A stretch of 64,000 nt of DNA. Source: Meiothermus cerbereus DSM 11376 (GTDB lineage Bacteria > Deinococcota > Deinococci > Deinococcales > Thermaceae). The DNA lies in NCBI RefSeq assembly GCF_000620065.1, contig NZ_JHVI01000017.1, positions 1 to 64,000 of the forward strand, read 5' to 3'. The stretch's first letter is position 1. Every line of letters starts with the position of its first letter. The translations under genes and the position numbers were made by a program. The notes below the pieces were generated by a model. The model saw only the letters and a program-made list of their open reading frames with translations. It made no database searches and had not been told where the DNA came from. This document shows, piece by piece, positions 23,618 through 31,372 of the stretch.

Positions 23618-24724
23618 TCAAACCTGGTAGCGGGTGTAGGGGTTTTCGTGCGGTGGCCCGTCGGAAATCCACAGCTCCAGAGTGCCCAGGTTCATAATCA
23701 CCGAAGCCAGGGTGCGGTAGGGTTCGCCTAGCGCGTATTCCTCCTGACTGGCGGTGCGGCAGACCGCGTAGGGTGCCCCCTCCCGATCACGCAGTGCAGC
23801 TTGCAGGTCTTCCAGGCCGGGTTTTTCCACCTGAGCAAGCCGCAGGGCCAGCCGTTCGGCCCGGTGGTGTGAGCGGTCGAGCCACTCGATGGGCGGCACC
23901 TCGATGCCGAAGCGCTCGGGGGCCAGGTAGTGGTTGGCGTGCACCAGCTGGCGTGGGTCTTCCCACTGAGCCACCCCGCTGGGCGAGACCTCGAGGTCGA
24001 GGGCTTGGGTGCCCTGCCCCAGCAGGAAATTGCCTGAAGCGGTACGGGGTTCTTCCAGCACCACGGCTTGAGCGGCCCGTAAGGTTTTCTGCCGCAGCAC
24101 CTCGTAGGTGCGCAGGTGGAAGGGCTTGCCCAGCCCGGCCCAGTTGTCGCCCAGCGAGACCAGCCCGTTGATGCACAGGCCCAGGCCGTGGGAGTTGAGC
24201 CCGATCTTGCCGCCAAAGATGCCCGCCTCGGTAAAGGCCAGTATCCGGGTTCCGTCGGGCTCGGTGATGTGCTGCAGGGCCCCCTGCACCCCTTCCATCC
24301 AGTCCCAGTTCTGGCCCAGCCACAGGTGGCCGTCGGCGCTGTGGGCGGGCATCAGGGCAAAAGCGGTGCAGCCGTTGGGGGCCTCGTGGGGTAGGTAGAC
24401 CGGGGGGGTGTCCTGGGCAAACTGGTAATAGATGATCTCGTAGCGCACGTTGAGGGTGGCGATGTCCACCAGCGGCTGGCCCGACCCTGCTGCGATGCCC
24501 TCGAGGCCCCTGGCATAACCTGGGTTTTGTTGCCGGATGGCCTGGAGGTAGCGCGCCCCCCGCTCGCGGGCCTCGGTGGGGGAGAGCTTGCACTCGACCT
24601 CGAAGCGGCGGAAGTAGAGCTCGAGGTTGTGGGCAATCCGCTCGGCCCAGGCCGCACCCTGCTGGTGGCCCTGGTCGTAAGGGGGGCCGGAGAGTCGCAA
24701 ATAGGGCAGCATATCCCCTGCCAT
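23618..24724 (-). CDS. C45-type Ntn hydrolase (acyl-CoA:6-aminopenicillanate acyltransferase-like)
   Basis: 368 residues. The likely autoproteolysis site is Gly-Cys in APNGCTAFALMP near residue 117; the Cys would become the N-terminal nucleophile. Downstream blocks fit the family: LWLGQNWDWMEGVQ near 133-146, GKIGLNSHGLGLCINGL near 170-186, VHANHYL near 260. These enzymes hydrolyse or transfer acyl groups on amides; substrate is unknown in Thermaceae. Start chosen at ATG 24724 with AGGGCG upstream; a second ATG at 24712 is nearly as good. The long frame up to 25087 continues over another gene on the other strand and is not credible. Confidence 0.8.
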   Translation of the reverse strand: MAGDMLPYLRLSGPPYDQGHQQGAAWAERIAHNLELYFRRFEVECKLSPTEARERGARYLQAIRQQNPGYARGLEGIAAGSGQPLVDIATLNVRYEIIYYQFAQDTPPVYLPHEAPNGCTAFALMPAHSADGHLWLGQNWDWMEGVQGALQHITEPDGTRILAFTEAGIFGGKIGLNSHGLGLCINGLVSLGDNWAGLGKPFHLRTYEVLRQKTLRAAQAVVLEEPRTASGNFLLGQGTQALDLEVSPSGVAQWEDPRQLVHANHYLAPERFGIEVPPIEWLDRSHHRAERLALRLAQVEKPGLEDLQAALRDREGAPYAVCRTASQEEYALGEPYRTLASVIMNLGTLELWISDGPPHENPYTRYQV

Positions 24725-24892
24725 TATGCGCCCTGGCGGCTCAGATTGAACACAAAGCCTGGCCCACCCCGCCGCAGGGCGTGGTTCACGCTCAGACAAG
24801 CCTCGGTTGTACTCCGGCGGAACCATCTGAGGAGGCAGCCCTTTATGTCGCAGACGACGTAATGCACCGCCGAAAAGTGTATCATCCGGGGC

Positions 24893-25468
24893 ATGAAAGT
24901 GCCGCTTGGTAAGCTTTTCTGGGCGTTTTTGCAGGTGGGGCTGGTGGCTTTTGGCGGTGGGGGCACGGCCCAGCTGTACCAGGCCATTGTGCTGAAGCGG
25001 GGCTGGATGGAGGAGCGCGAGTTTCTGGAAACCACCGCCCTGTGCCGCATTCTGCCGGGGCCGGTATTCGCCAATACTGCAGCTCATCTGGGGATGCGCC
25101 TGGGGGGTGTGCCGGGGGGCCTGCTGGCCCTGCTGGGGGTCTTGACCCCAGGGGCCCTGCTGATGCTGTTGCTGAGTTTTGCCTACTTCCGCTTTGGCGC
25201 AGTCCCCGGCTCAGTGGCCGAAAGCGCCCTGAATGGGGTGGCGGCTGCCGCTATTGGTTTGATTCTGGCCACCATGCTGCGCCAGGCTCCCCTTGCGCTG
25301 GACTCGCTCAAGGCCATGGGGCTGGCCCTGGGGGTCTTTGCGACCTATGGCCTGCTGCACTGGCCGTTGTTGCTGGTGCTGCTCTTGTTTGTGCCGGTGG
25401 GCATGGCTTTGTACTGGCAAGAGGCCCGTCTACCCATGCTGGAAACGGAGGCCGAGGGGCGTGGGTGA
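24893..25468 (+). CDS. Chromate transporter (CHR family), N-terminal half protein
   Basis: 191 residues with about six helices. The opening FLQVGLVAFGGGGTAQLYQAI and a following EFLETTALCRILPGPVFANTA segment match the conserved FxxxGxxxFGGG...PGP pattern of CHR half-domains. Coupled by an 8-base overlap to a second half gene. Short-chain CHR proteins work as a pair of oppositely oriented subunits. TATCAT lies seven bases before the ATG, again leaderless. Whether the substrate is chromate or sulfate-like anion cannot be said. Confidence 0.85.
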   Translation: MKVPLGKLFWAFLQVGLVAFGGGGTAQLYQAIVLKRGWMEEREFLETTALCRILPGPVFANTAAHLGMRLGGVPGGLLALLGVLTPGALLMLLLSFAYFRFGAVPGSVAESALNGVAAAAIGLILATMLRQAPLALDSLKAMGLALGVFATYGLLHWPLLLVLLLFVPVGMALYWQEARLPMLETEAEGRG

Positions 25469-25979
25469 AACCCTCGAGGTCTTTCTGGCCTTCCTGCGTT
25501 TTGGGGTGCTCAGCTTTGGCGGGGGCATGGCCAACCTGCCCGAGATGGCCCGGGTCATCATTGGCAACGGCTGGGTAACCCGCCAGGAGTTTGCCGACGG
25601 CTTTGCCCTGGGGCAGTTTGTGCCGGGGCCCAATATGCTGGCGGTGCTGTTCTATGGCCTGAGCGCCGCGGGGCTGGGCGGGGCTCTGGCCGCTGCCCTG
25701 GGCATGTTTTTGCCGGGCGCGGTGGGGGCCATGTGGTTGGTGTGGGGCTGGCAGTGGATGGCCAGGGCCCAGTGGAGCCGGGCCTTACGCAAGGCGTTGG
25801 TGCCCATCAGCATGGGCTTGAGCGCCAGTATGGTCTTGGTGCTGGTTCAGCTTAGTGTGGACTCGCTTTTCTGGGGCCTGGGGGTGTTGGTGGGCTGCTT
25901 CCTGATTTACCGCGGCGTGGGGGTGGCCGCCGTAATTGCTGGAGGGGGGCTGCTGGGGCTCTTGCTGGGGCTCGGATAG
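25461..25979 (+). CDS. Chromate transporter (CHR family), second half protein
   Basis: 172 residues from GTG 25461, which overlaps the first half's stop by eight bases and follows GGAGG-type sequence. Signature AFLRFGVLSFGGGMANLPEM near the N terminus and FALGQFVPGPNMLAVLFYG near 50, the second copy of the CHR half-domain. A frame opening at 25293 merely extends into the first gene. Together the two genes equal one full-length ChrA. Confidence 0.85.
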   Translation: MGETLEVFLAFLRFGVLSFGGGMANLPEMARVIIGNGWVTRQEFADGFALGQFVPGPNMLAVLFYGLSAAGLGGALAAALGMFLPGAVGAMWLVWGWQWMARAQWSRALRKALVPISMGLSASMVLVLVQLSVDSLFWGLGVLVGCFLIYRGVGVAAVIAGGGLLGLLLGLG

Positions 25980-25982
25980 GGG

Positions 25983-26957
25983 TTACGAGGGGCTCGAGGT
26001 CTCTTGAAGGGTCAGCACATAATCGATCCAGGCAGGCTGTTTGACGAAGCCCAGCGCCTCGTTGATGGCGAGCATGGCCCGGTTGCCCGTTTCGTTGCCG
26101 GTGCGGATTTCTTTTGTGCCATAGGCTTGGGCGAAGCGGATCGCCTTCAATTTGAGCGCCAGGGCCAGGCCTTTGCGGCGGTAGGCCCGGCGGGTGCCGG
26201 TGAGGCCGGTTTGCAGGTAGTCGCCATCGGTTTTCCAGAGGGTGCTCAGGGCTACATACTGGCCGGTGGATTTGTCTATGGCTACAAAATGACCTTCGGG
26301 CAGGTAGTAGCGGCTCTCGAACACCCACTTGCAGTAGTCCTCGAAGCTCACCTCGCTCATCTCCTCGGGGCGGGGTACGTCCAGGCGGGCCTCGAGCCAG
26401 AGGTCGTAGAGCTTTTGCCGGTGCGCTTTGTCGGCCTCGAGCTCCTTCAAGCTCTTTAGCTCAAACCCCGCTGCTTCCACCGCCTCTATCCGGCCCGCCC
26501 AGGGGCTGAAGTCGAAGCTCTGCACGTTCAGGCGCGACTCCCAGTAGCGCATCTTCTCGGCAAAGCCCAGCTTTTGGAGCCAGGCCAGGGCCTGGGGCTG
26601 ATCCTCGCGGGTGCTGCTCAGAATCGAGATGGGGTGGTGGGGCTTTAGGGCGCTTAACACCTGCCGGTACAGCGCCTTGCCAATGCCCTGGCTGCGGAAC
26701 GCAGGCTTCACCGTGACCCAGACCCCAAACTTCTGCGGGTGGTACATGCCCTCGAACTGGGTGTAGTCGCCCACACCCACCACCTGGCCTTCTACCTCGG
26801 CCACAAAGCGGCCCCACTTAATCTGGGGGGCGTGGTCGTCGTGCTCGCGCAGGCTGGCTTCGCTGTGCGCTTCGTCGGGCCAGGCGGTTTTCAGCACCTC
26901 GGCAAGGGCCGGGTAGTCGCGGTCTTCGAAGGGTCGGATGACAAGGTTGAAAGACAT
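25983..26957 (-). CDS. Double-GNAT N-acetyltransferase, paralogue 1
   Basis: 324 residues with two GNAT-like halves. The N half contains FRSQGIGKALYRQVLSAL (acetyl-CoA binding R/Q-x-x-G-x-G/A) near 88-105; the C half contains YRRKGLALALKLKAIRFAQ near 250-268 followed by MLAINEALGFV. Two-domain GNATs of this size include mycothiol-synthase-like proteins, but the substrate is unknown. GAGGAG ribosome site. It is convergent with the CHR genes and paralogous to the gene at 27159-28106, with which it shares nearly the same C-terminal motif order. Confidence 0.8.
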   Translation of the reverse strand: MSFNLVIRPFEDRDYPALAEVLKTAWPDEAHSEASLREHDDHAPQIKWGRFVAEVEGQVVGVGDYTQFEGMYHPQKFGVWVTVKPAFRSQGIGKALYRQVLSALKPHHPISILSSTREDQPQALAWLQKLGFAEKMRYWESRLNVQSFDFSPWAGRIEAVEAAGFELKSLKELEADKAHRQKLYDLWLEARLDVPRPEEMSEVSFEDYCKWVFESRYYLPEGHFVAIDKSTGQYVALSTLWKTDGDYLQTGLTGTRRAYRRKGLALALKLKAIRFAQAYGTKEIRTGNETGNRAMLAINEALGFVKQPAWIDYVLTLQETSSPS

Positions 26958-26989
26958 GAAGGCTCCTCGGTGAGTGCTATCCTGAAGGG

Positions 26990-27187
26990 GTGAGCAAGAA
27001 GACCCGCCAAAAGCTGGCCGCCATCGTGACCACGGTGGTGTTTGGCTTTTTGTTGTTCAAGCTGCTCGAGCGCACCTTCGTGCTGATCTGGGTCAACACC
27101 CCCTGGTGGGGTGCGCTCTTGATGTTGATTGTGCTGTTTTTGCTCATCGACTACCTCATCAGCCGGGCCTTTGGGGTACGGGACTGA
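26990..27187 (+). CDS. Small two-helix membrane protein between the GNAT paralogues
   Basis: 65 residues, GTG start, six bases after a -10-like TATCCT. Hydrophobic segments near 10-24 (LAAIVTTVVFGFLLF) and 40-56 (WGALLMLIVLFLLIDYL). Basic N terminus suggests it faces the cytoplasm. Its last 29 bases overlap the 3' end of the convergent second GNAT gene. No family recognised. Confidence 0.6.
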   Translation: MSKKTRQKLAAIVTTVVFGFLLFKLLERTFVLIWVNTPWWGALLMLIVLFLLIDYLISRAFGVRD

Positions 27188-28106
27188 GGCGTAAAAACAC
27201 CGTGGCCGGCTCCTTGACAAAGCCCATCGCCTCGTTGATGGCCAGCATGGGCCGGTTGGCCTGGTGGTTGGAGGTGCGGATGTACCGCGCCCCATAGGCT
27301 TTGGCGAAGGCTGCGGCCCGCAGCTTGAGAGCCAGCGCCAGGCCCTTGCGGCGGTGGCTTTTGCGCACCCCGGTGAGGCCGGTTTGCAGGGTCTGGGGGC
27401 GATGGGACTTGAAAAGCATACTCACCCCCACCAGCCGCTCGCCTTCCAGGGCTACAAAGAACCCCTCGGGCAACAGGTTCGGGTCTTCCAGGGTGCGCTT
27501 CTGCCAGACCTCAAAGGGCCAGGGGGTGATGGGCTCGGCTGCTGGCACATCGCCCAGGAGCTCGATTTCCAGCTCGTATAAGGCCCGCAGGAAGCCCTCC
27601 TCCTGCCAGGGCAACTCGCTCAGGGAGGCCAGCGCAATGCCAGGCGGCAAGGGGCGCACCAGGGGGGTGGGGTCGAAGGCGGCCAGATCCAGCACCGACG
27701 GCCAGCGGCGCTCCACCTCGGTGAAGCCCTGCTCGAGCCAAAAGCGGTACTCCGGCCAGTTTTCCCTGACCTGTGCCCAAAGCTCCTGGGGCTGGTGGGG
27801 AGTCAGCCGTTCCAGCAGGAAGTCCCAGAGCTGCGCCTGCAGGTTCTGGGCTTCGGGGCGCAGGTAGTACTGCACCTCGAGGGCCCCCGGCTTGGGGTCG
27901 TAGTAGGGGGTGGCGTACTCCAGCATCCCCACCACCTGACCATTTTGTTCGACCAAGAAGCGCTCGAGCAGGTCGCCTTCTGCGCGGGTCTGATCCAGGT
28001 GCTTTAGCCCGGCGAGGTTCAGGGGGCTCTCGGGGTGGGCGGCCTGGCGAATGGAAGCATAGGCCTGGTAGTGCTCCAGAGTGAACTCAAAGGGGTGTAT
28101 GCGCAT
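27159..28106 (-). CDS. Double-GNAT N-acetyltransferase, paralogue 2, attenuator-controlled
   Basis: 315 residues. Same build as the neighbour: N half with EQNGQVVGMLEYATPYY near 52-68, C half with HRRKGLALALKLRAAAFAK near 254-272 and MLAINEAMGFV. The C-terminal 65 residues are very similar to paralogue 1 while the N halves have diverged. The ATG has a GGAG four bases upstream, itself just after a T-run of an intrinsic terminator, so expression should depend on transcription passing that terminator. A leader ORF lies further upstream. A longer frame to 28460 runs through the leader region and is rejected. Confidence 0.82.
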   Translation of the reverse strand: MRIHPFEFTLEHYQAYASIRQAAHPESPLNLAGLKHLDQTRAEGDLLERFLVEQNGQVVGMLEYATPYYDPKPGALEVQYYLRPEAQNLQAQLWDFLLERLTPHQPQELWAQVRENWPEYRFWLEQGFTEVERRWPSVLDLAAFDPTPLVRPLPPGIALASLSELPWQEEGFLRALYELEIELLGDVPAAEPITPWPFEVWQKRTLEDPNLLPEGFFVALEGERLVGVSMLFKSHRPQTLQTGLTGVRKSHRRKGLALALKLRAAAFAKAYGARYIRTSNHQANRPMLAINEAMGFVKEPATVFLRLSPVPQRPG

Positions 28107-28114
28107 AGGGCTCC

Positions 28115-28148
28115 AAAAAAAGCGGGGGGCATTCGGTTTGCCCCCGCC
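28115..28148 (-). terminator. Intrinsic terminator/attenuator in the GNAT leader
   Basis: Minus strand: GCGGGGGCA (28147-28139), seven-base loop, TGCCCCCCGC (28131-28122; one bulged C), then seven T (28121-28115). It ends only four bases before the GGAG of the GNAT gene, so it cannot serve any gene other than as an attenuator or as terminator of the leader transcript. Confidence 0.85.
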
Positions 28149-28164
28149 TGGATTAAAGGCGCTT

Positions 28165-28236
28165 TTATGGCATTCGTGTACCCATGGGGCGGCAAACCAC
28201 CGATGTTGCGGGGATGGACTGAAAATGAACGGGCAT
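28165..28236 (-). CDS. 23-residue leader peptide ahead of the GNAT gene
   Basis: ATG-to-TAA frame of 24 codons preceded by AAGGAGGTG, the strongest Shine-Dalgarno in the neighbourhood, at seven bases spacing. The peptide starts MPVHFQSIPATS and ends RPMGTRMP; it has no run of one amino acid. Codons 13-17 contain GGTTTGCCgCCC (28198-28187), which can pair with GGGGGCAAACC (28145-28135), that is, with the 5' arm of the terminator. This is the layout of a translation-dependent attenuator. Expression of the peptide itself is inferred only from sequence. Confidence 0.6.
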   Translation of the reverse strand: MPVHFQSIPATSVVCRPMGTRMP

Positions 28237-28277
28237 CGTAGGTTCACCTCCTTGGTGCTGCTTGCGCGACTGCTGGG

Positions 28278-28307
28278 AGTGTAGCACGGGGTACGGGAGC
28301 TTGGCAA
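28278..28307 (-). promoter_or_regulatory. Promoter of the leader-peptide/GNAT transcript
   Basis: On the minus strand TTGCCA (28307-28302) and TACACT (28283-28278) are 18 bases apart. Transcription would start near 28271, giving a leader of about 165 bases before the GNAT ATG. Confidence 0.6.
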
Positions 28308-28374
28308 GGCAGTTTTGGTTGTTGTTGTCACTTGGTTACGCCCCACACAGCTTTTTGCGCTATGATAAGGGGCA

Positions 28375-29094
28375 ATGGTCGAATTTTCACGAGATTTGTT
28401 GGGTTTGGAGCAGCGCATCGTGATGGTGACGGGGGCGGGGCGGGGCTTTGGCCGCTCCATCGCCCGTTCCTATGCCCGCAATGGGGCCACCGTCATCACC
28501 GTTGACCCCGACGTAGAGATGGCGACCGCCATCGCCTCCGAGGTTGAGCAGCTAGGTGCCCCCGCCATTCCCATCCGGGGGGATATGTCGGTGGTGCTGG
28601 ACGTGATGAACACCTTCGAGAAAATCGAGGAGCTTTTCGGAGTGCTGGATGGGATTGTCCACGTAACCAGTGCCGAGAGCAAAACCCCCTTTGTGGAGCT
28701 GCTCGAGGGGGAGTGGTACGACCTGCTCAATGCCGACGTGAAGTCGAGCCTGTACGTGTTGCAGCAGGGCTTGCGCTACCTGAGTGGGGGCGGCTTCGTC
28801 ACCCTGGTGCTGCCCCCCCTGCAGCGGGAACAACCCCACGTTGCTGCGATTCGTGGGGCGGTGTCGGGCCTGATCGAGGGGGCCACCCGCATCTTCCCTA
28901 CCAACGTGCGGGTCAATGGGGTGATACCCAGCCGTGATCCCGTAGGGGAGGAGCACGATCGCTCCCTGGTGCGGGTAGCTGTGGCCCTGGGCTCGATGGT
29001 CTCGGAGGGGGTTCGGGGCCAGCTCCTGGAGGTTTTGCTACCCGAGCCGCCCCACCAGCCCGAAATCTACGACCTGCTGAGGGAGCTGCCCTGA
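28375..29094 (+). CDS. Atypical short-chain dehydrogenase-like protein lacking the catalytic YxxxK
   Basis: 239 residues. A Rossmann N terminus is clear: MVTGAGRGFGRSIARSYARNG near 17-37 and an Asp after the second strand (VITVDPD). The usual NNAG is HVTSAES, and where active SDRs have Tyr-x3-Lys this protein reads HVAAIRGAVSG, so normal SDR catalysis seems lost. It may bind a nucleotide as a sensor or structural protein. TATGAT lies eight bases before the ATG (leaderless). It precedes nrdR by 35 bases on the same strand, possibly one transcript. Confidence 0.75.
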   Translation: MVEFSRDLLGLEQRIVMVTGAGRGFGRSIARSYARNGATVITVDPDVEMATAIASEVEQLGAPAIPIRGDMSVVLDVMNTFEKIEELFGVLDGIVHVTSAESKTPFVELLEGEWYDLLNADVKSSLYVLQQGLRYLSGGGFVTLVLPPLQREQPHVAAIRGAVSGLIEGATRIFPTNVRVNGVIPSRDPVGEEHDRSLVRVAVALGSMVSEGVRGQLLEVLLPEPPHQPEIYDLLRELP

Positions 29095-29129
29095 GGGAGC
29101 GGGGCGCTCTGGCCCCTTGGATTGAGCCT

Positions 29130-29660
29130 ATGAACTGCCCTTTTTGTGGAAACCCCGATAGTCGCGTGCTGGACTCGCGCCCTTCTGACGAGGGCTCGGT
29201 AATTCGCCGCCGCCGCGAGTGCCCAGCCTGCAAGCGCCGCTTTACCACCTACGAGCGGGCCCAGGTGGAGCCGTTGCTGGTCATCAAGCGTTCGGGGCGC
29301 AAGGAGACCTTCGACCCCAACAAACTGCTGCGGGGTTTGACCTTAGCGGCCCGGAAGCGGCCCATCGACCCGGAGGTTTTGCAGGAGTTCGCCTTTGGCT
29401 TTGAAGATACGGTCAAGGAAATGGAAATTGCCTCCGAGGAGATCGGCCTGCGTTCGCTGGCTTTCCTCAAGGAGCTGGATCCGGTGGCCTACATCCGCTT
29501 TGCCTCGGTCTACCGGGAGTTTGATAGCCTGGAAAACTTTATCGAGGAAGTGCGTAAACTCGATCGCAAACCGGGTAAGGGTAAAAAAGCACATAAAGAA
29601 GAAAAGTCCGAAGAAGAAATGTCCGACCTGGCTGATGAGGCCAAGCTGGGGACAGTCTGA
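29130..29660 (+). CDS. nrdR: Transcriptional repressor NrdR
   Basis: 176 residues. N-terminal zinc ribbon with CPFC and CPAC pairs and the basic SVIRRRRECPACKRRFTTYER, then an ATP-cone (VIKRSGRKETFDPNKLLRGL through DPVAYIRFASVYREF). NrdR senses ATP/dATP and represses ribonucleotide reductase genes through NrdR boxes. A Lys/Glu-rich tail of about 30 residues beyond the normal 150-residue end is an unusual extension. Confidence 0.95.
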   Translation: MNCPFCGNPDSRVLDSRPSDEGSVIRRRRECPACKRRFTTYERAQVEPLLVIKRSGRKETFDPNKLLRGLTLAARKRPIDPEVLQEFAFGFEDTVKEMEIASEEIGLRSLAFLKELDPVAYIRFASVYREFDSLENFIEEVRKLDRKPGKGKKAHKEEKSEEEMSDLADEAKLGTV

Positions 29661-29733
29661 TGACAGTCTGGGTTGGCTGGACAAAATCCCAATCCCTGGC
29701 CGCTGACCTGCTCGGGGGTGTTAGACTATGGGT

Positions 29734-30471
29734 GTGAGTGACCCGCTGGCCGAGTTGAACCGTCTGCAGGAACGTGACCTCGAGCTTGACCAGATTCGCG
29801 AAGACCAATCCCGCATTCCCGAGGAGCTGGCCCAGGCCCGTCTGCACTTGAGGCAATTGGAAATTCATCTGGGCGATTTGCAGGAGCAGCTGCGTGAGGT
29901 GCGTATGGCCTACCATAAGGCCGACCTCGAGCTGCAAGACCTGAAGAGCAAGCGTGAAAAAGCCAAGGCCGCGCAGGCTCAGGCCACCGGGGCCAAAGAG
30001 CAGACTCAGTACGGCGAGCAGATACGTCAGCTTTCGGGTCTGATTGAAGACCTCGAGGGCAACAACAAGGACATCGTGGGCCAGATTATGCCCCTGCTGG
30101 AGCAGATCGAGAAGCTGGAAGAGCAGCTAATCCAGGTAAAAGCCCAGGTAGATGAGGCCAGGCCCAGGCTCGAGGCCCTGGAAACTGCCAACCAGCAGCG
30201 CGTGGATGCCCTCGAGGCCGACTACCAGTCCAAAAAGGCCGACCGTGACCAGCTTGCAGCCACCATCCCGGCGGCCATCGTCAAGGAGTACGAGTCGATT
30301 CGCAGGGCCCGCAAAGGCACGGGTCTGGCCAAAATGGCCAAAACCGGCAACGGCTACCGCTGCACGGCCTGCAACGTGCAACTTCCCATGCACGTGGCCC
30401 AGCAGGTTCACCAGGCCAGCAAGGTGGTGCGCTGCCCCTCTTGTGGGCGCATCCTGTGGAAAGGCGAATAG
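29734..30471 (+). CDS. Coiled-coil protein with C4 zinc ribbon (DUF164/CdsZ type)
   Basis: 245 residues. Residues 1-190 are a long antiparallel coiled coil rich in Glu, Lys and Gln; the C terminus has CTACNVQLP and CPSCGRILW, a C4 zinc ribbon. Such proteins are widespread and have been linked to nucleic-acid or Nif3-related functions. I chose GTG 29734 because TAGACT (29722-29727) lies exactly six bases before it, the spacing seen at many leaderless genes here; the ATG at 29728 directly follows the -10 and would start upstream of the transcript. Followed after 8 bases by the Nudix gene. Confidence 0.85.
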   Translation: MSDPLAELNRLQERDLELDQIREDQSRIPEELAQARLHLRQLEIHLGDLQEQLREVRMAYHKADLELQDLKSKREKAKAAQAQATGAKEQTQYGEQIRQLSGLIEDLEGNNKDIVGQIMPLLEQIEKLEEQLIQVKAQVDEARPRLEALETANQQRVDALEADYQSKKADRDQLAATIPAAIVKEYESIRRARKGTGLAKMAKTGNGYRCTACNVQLPMHVAQQVHQASKVVRCPSCGRILWKGE

Positions 30472-30479
30472 CCCGCCAC

Positions 30480-30971
30480 ATGCCCTATACCCCCATCCTG
30501 GCTACCCTGGGCTTCGTGCTTTCGCCCAGCGGACGAGAGGTTTTGCTGGTTCATCGCAATGCCCGGCCCCAGGATCCGGCCTATGGCAAGTACAACGGCC
30601 TGGGGGGCAAGCTCGAGCCCCACGAAGACGTGGCGGCGGGCATGCGGCGGGAAATCCTGGAAGAGGCCGGCCTAACCCCGCTGCAACTCAGCTTGCGCGG
30701 CACCATCTCCTGGCCAGGGTTCGGCCAGGGTGGTGAAGACTGGTTTGGCTTCATCTTTCTGGTCACCCGCTGGTCGGGGGTACCCTTTGCGGCCAACACC
30801 GAAGGCGAGCTGCACTGGGTTCCTATCCAGAAAATTCTGCGCCAGGAGCTGCCCATGTGGCCGGGCGACCGCTACTTCTTGCCGCTGGTCTTCGATGCTG
30901 ACCCGCGCCCCTTTCATGGGGTGATGCCCTACCAAAACGGCCAGCCGGTTTCCTGGCAGTACCACCGTTAA
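30480..30971 (+). CDS. Nudix hydrolase, MutT/8-oxo-dGTP diphosphatase-like
   Basis: 163 residues from ATG 30480. Nudix box GKLEPHEDVAAGMRREILEEAG near 40-61 is complete (G-x5-E-x7-R-E-x-x-E-E-x-G). The preceding KYNGLGGKLE context is typical of the MTH1/MutT 8-oxo-purine group, so sanitation of oxidised nucleotides is likely. It follows the zinc-ribbon gene by eight bases and is probably co-transcribed. Confidence 0.88.
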   Translation: MPYTPILATLGFVLSPSGREVLLVHRNARPQDPAYGKYNGLGGKLEPHEDVAAGMRREILEEAGLTPLQLSLRGTISWPGFGQGGEDWFGFIFLVTRWSGVPFAANTEGELHWVPIQKILRQELPMWPGDRYFLPLVFDADPRPFHGVMPYQNGQPVSWQYHR

Positions 30972-31086
30972 AGTTAAGCCCTGCTGTGGGCTCTCATGCG
31001 GCTTTTCTGGCATCGTGCTACTATGGCGTTACGTTTTCGTACTGCTTTACGGTTTTATATCACATTAGAGGGGCGTTCAAGGTCTT

Positions 31087-31365
31087 ATGATTACTCTTCA
31101 TCGTTCGGGACAGTATCGCTTCTACGTCAACTCGGGCTACAACCTCGAGCAACCCTACATTTGCGTCAAGCACGAGGGACATTTCGCTAAATTCAGCTTG
31201 CAGCCGCTGGCTTTACAGTCCAACAATGGTTTTTCCCGTACCGAACTGGGCCGCATCCAGCAGGCCATTCTGGATGCCCGCGACCAGTTGCTCAAACACT
31301 GGGCCAACGCCAGGGGCACCGAGGGCGAAAAGCCCAGCGGCGAACTCTTGCTGCACGAACAGTAG
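31087..31365 (+). CDS. Small protein, possibly DUF4160-like
   Basis: 92 residues. An N-terminal beta region (GQYRFYVNSGYNLEQPYICVKHEGHFAKFSL) followed by a helix with LGRIQQAILDARDQLLKHW. The order resembles DUF4160 proteins, which often occur with toxin-antitoxin-like partners, but no partner is seen. Family call is tentative. Confidence 0.6.
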   Translation: MITLHRSGQYRFYVNSGYNLEQPYICVKHEGHFAKFSLQPLALQSNNGFSRTELGRIQQAILDARDQLLKHWANARGTEGEKPSGELLLHEQ

Positions 31366-31372
31366 GCCCAGG

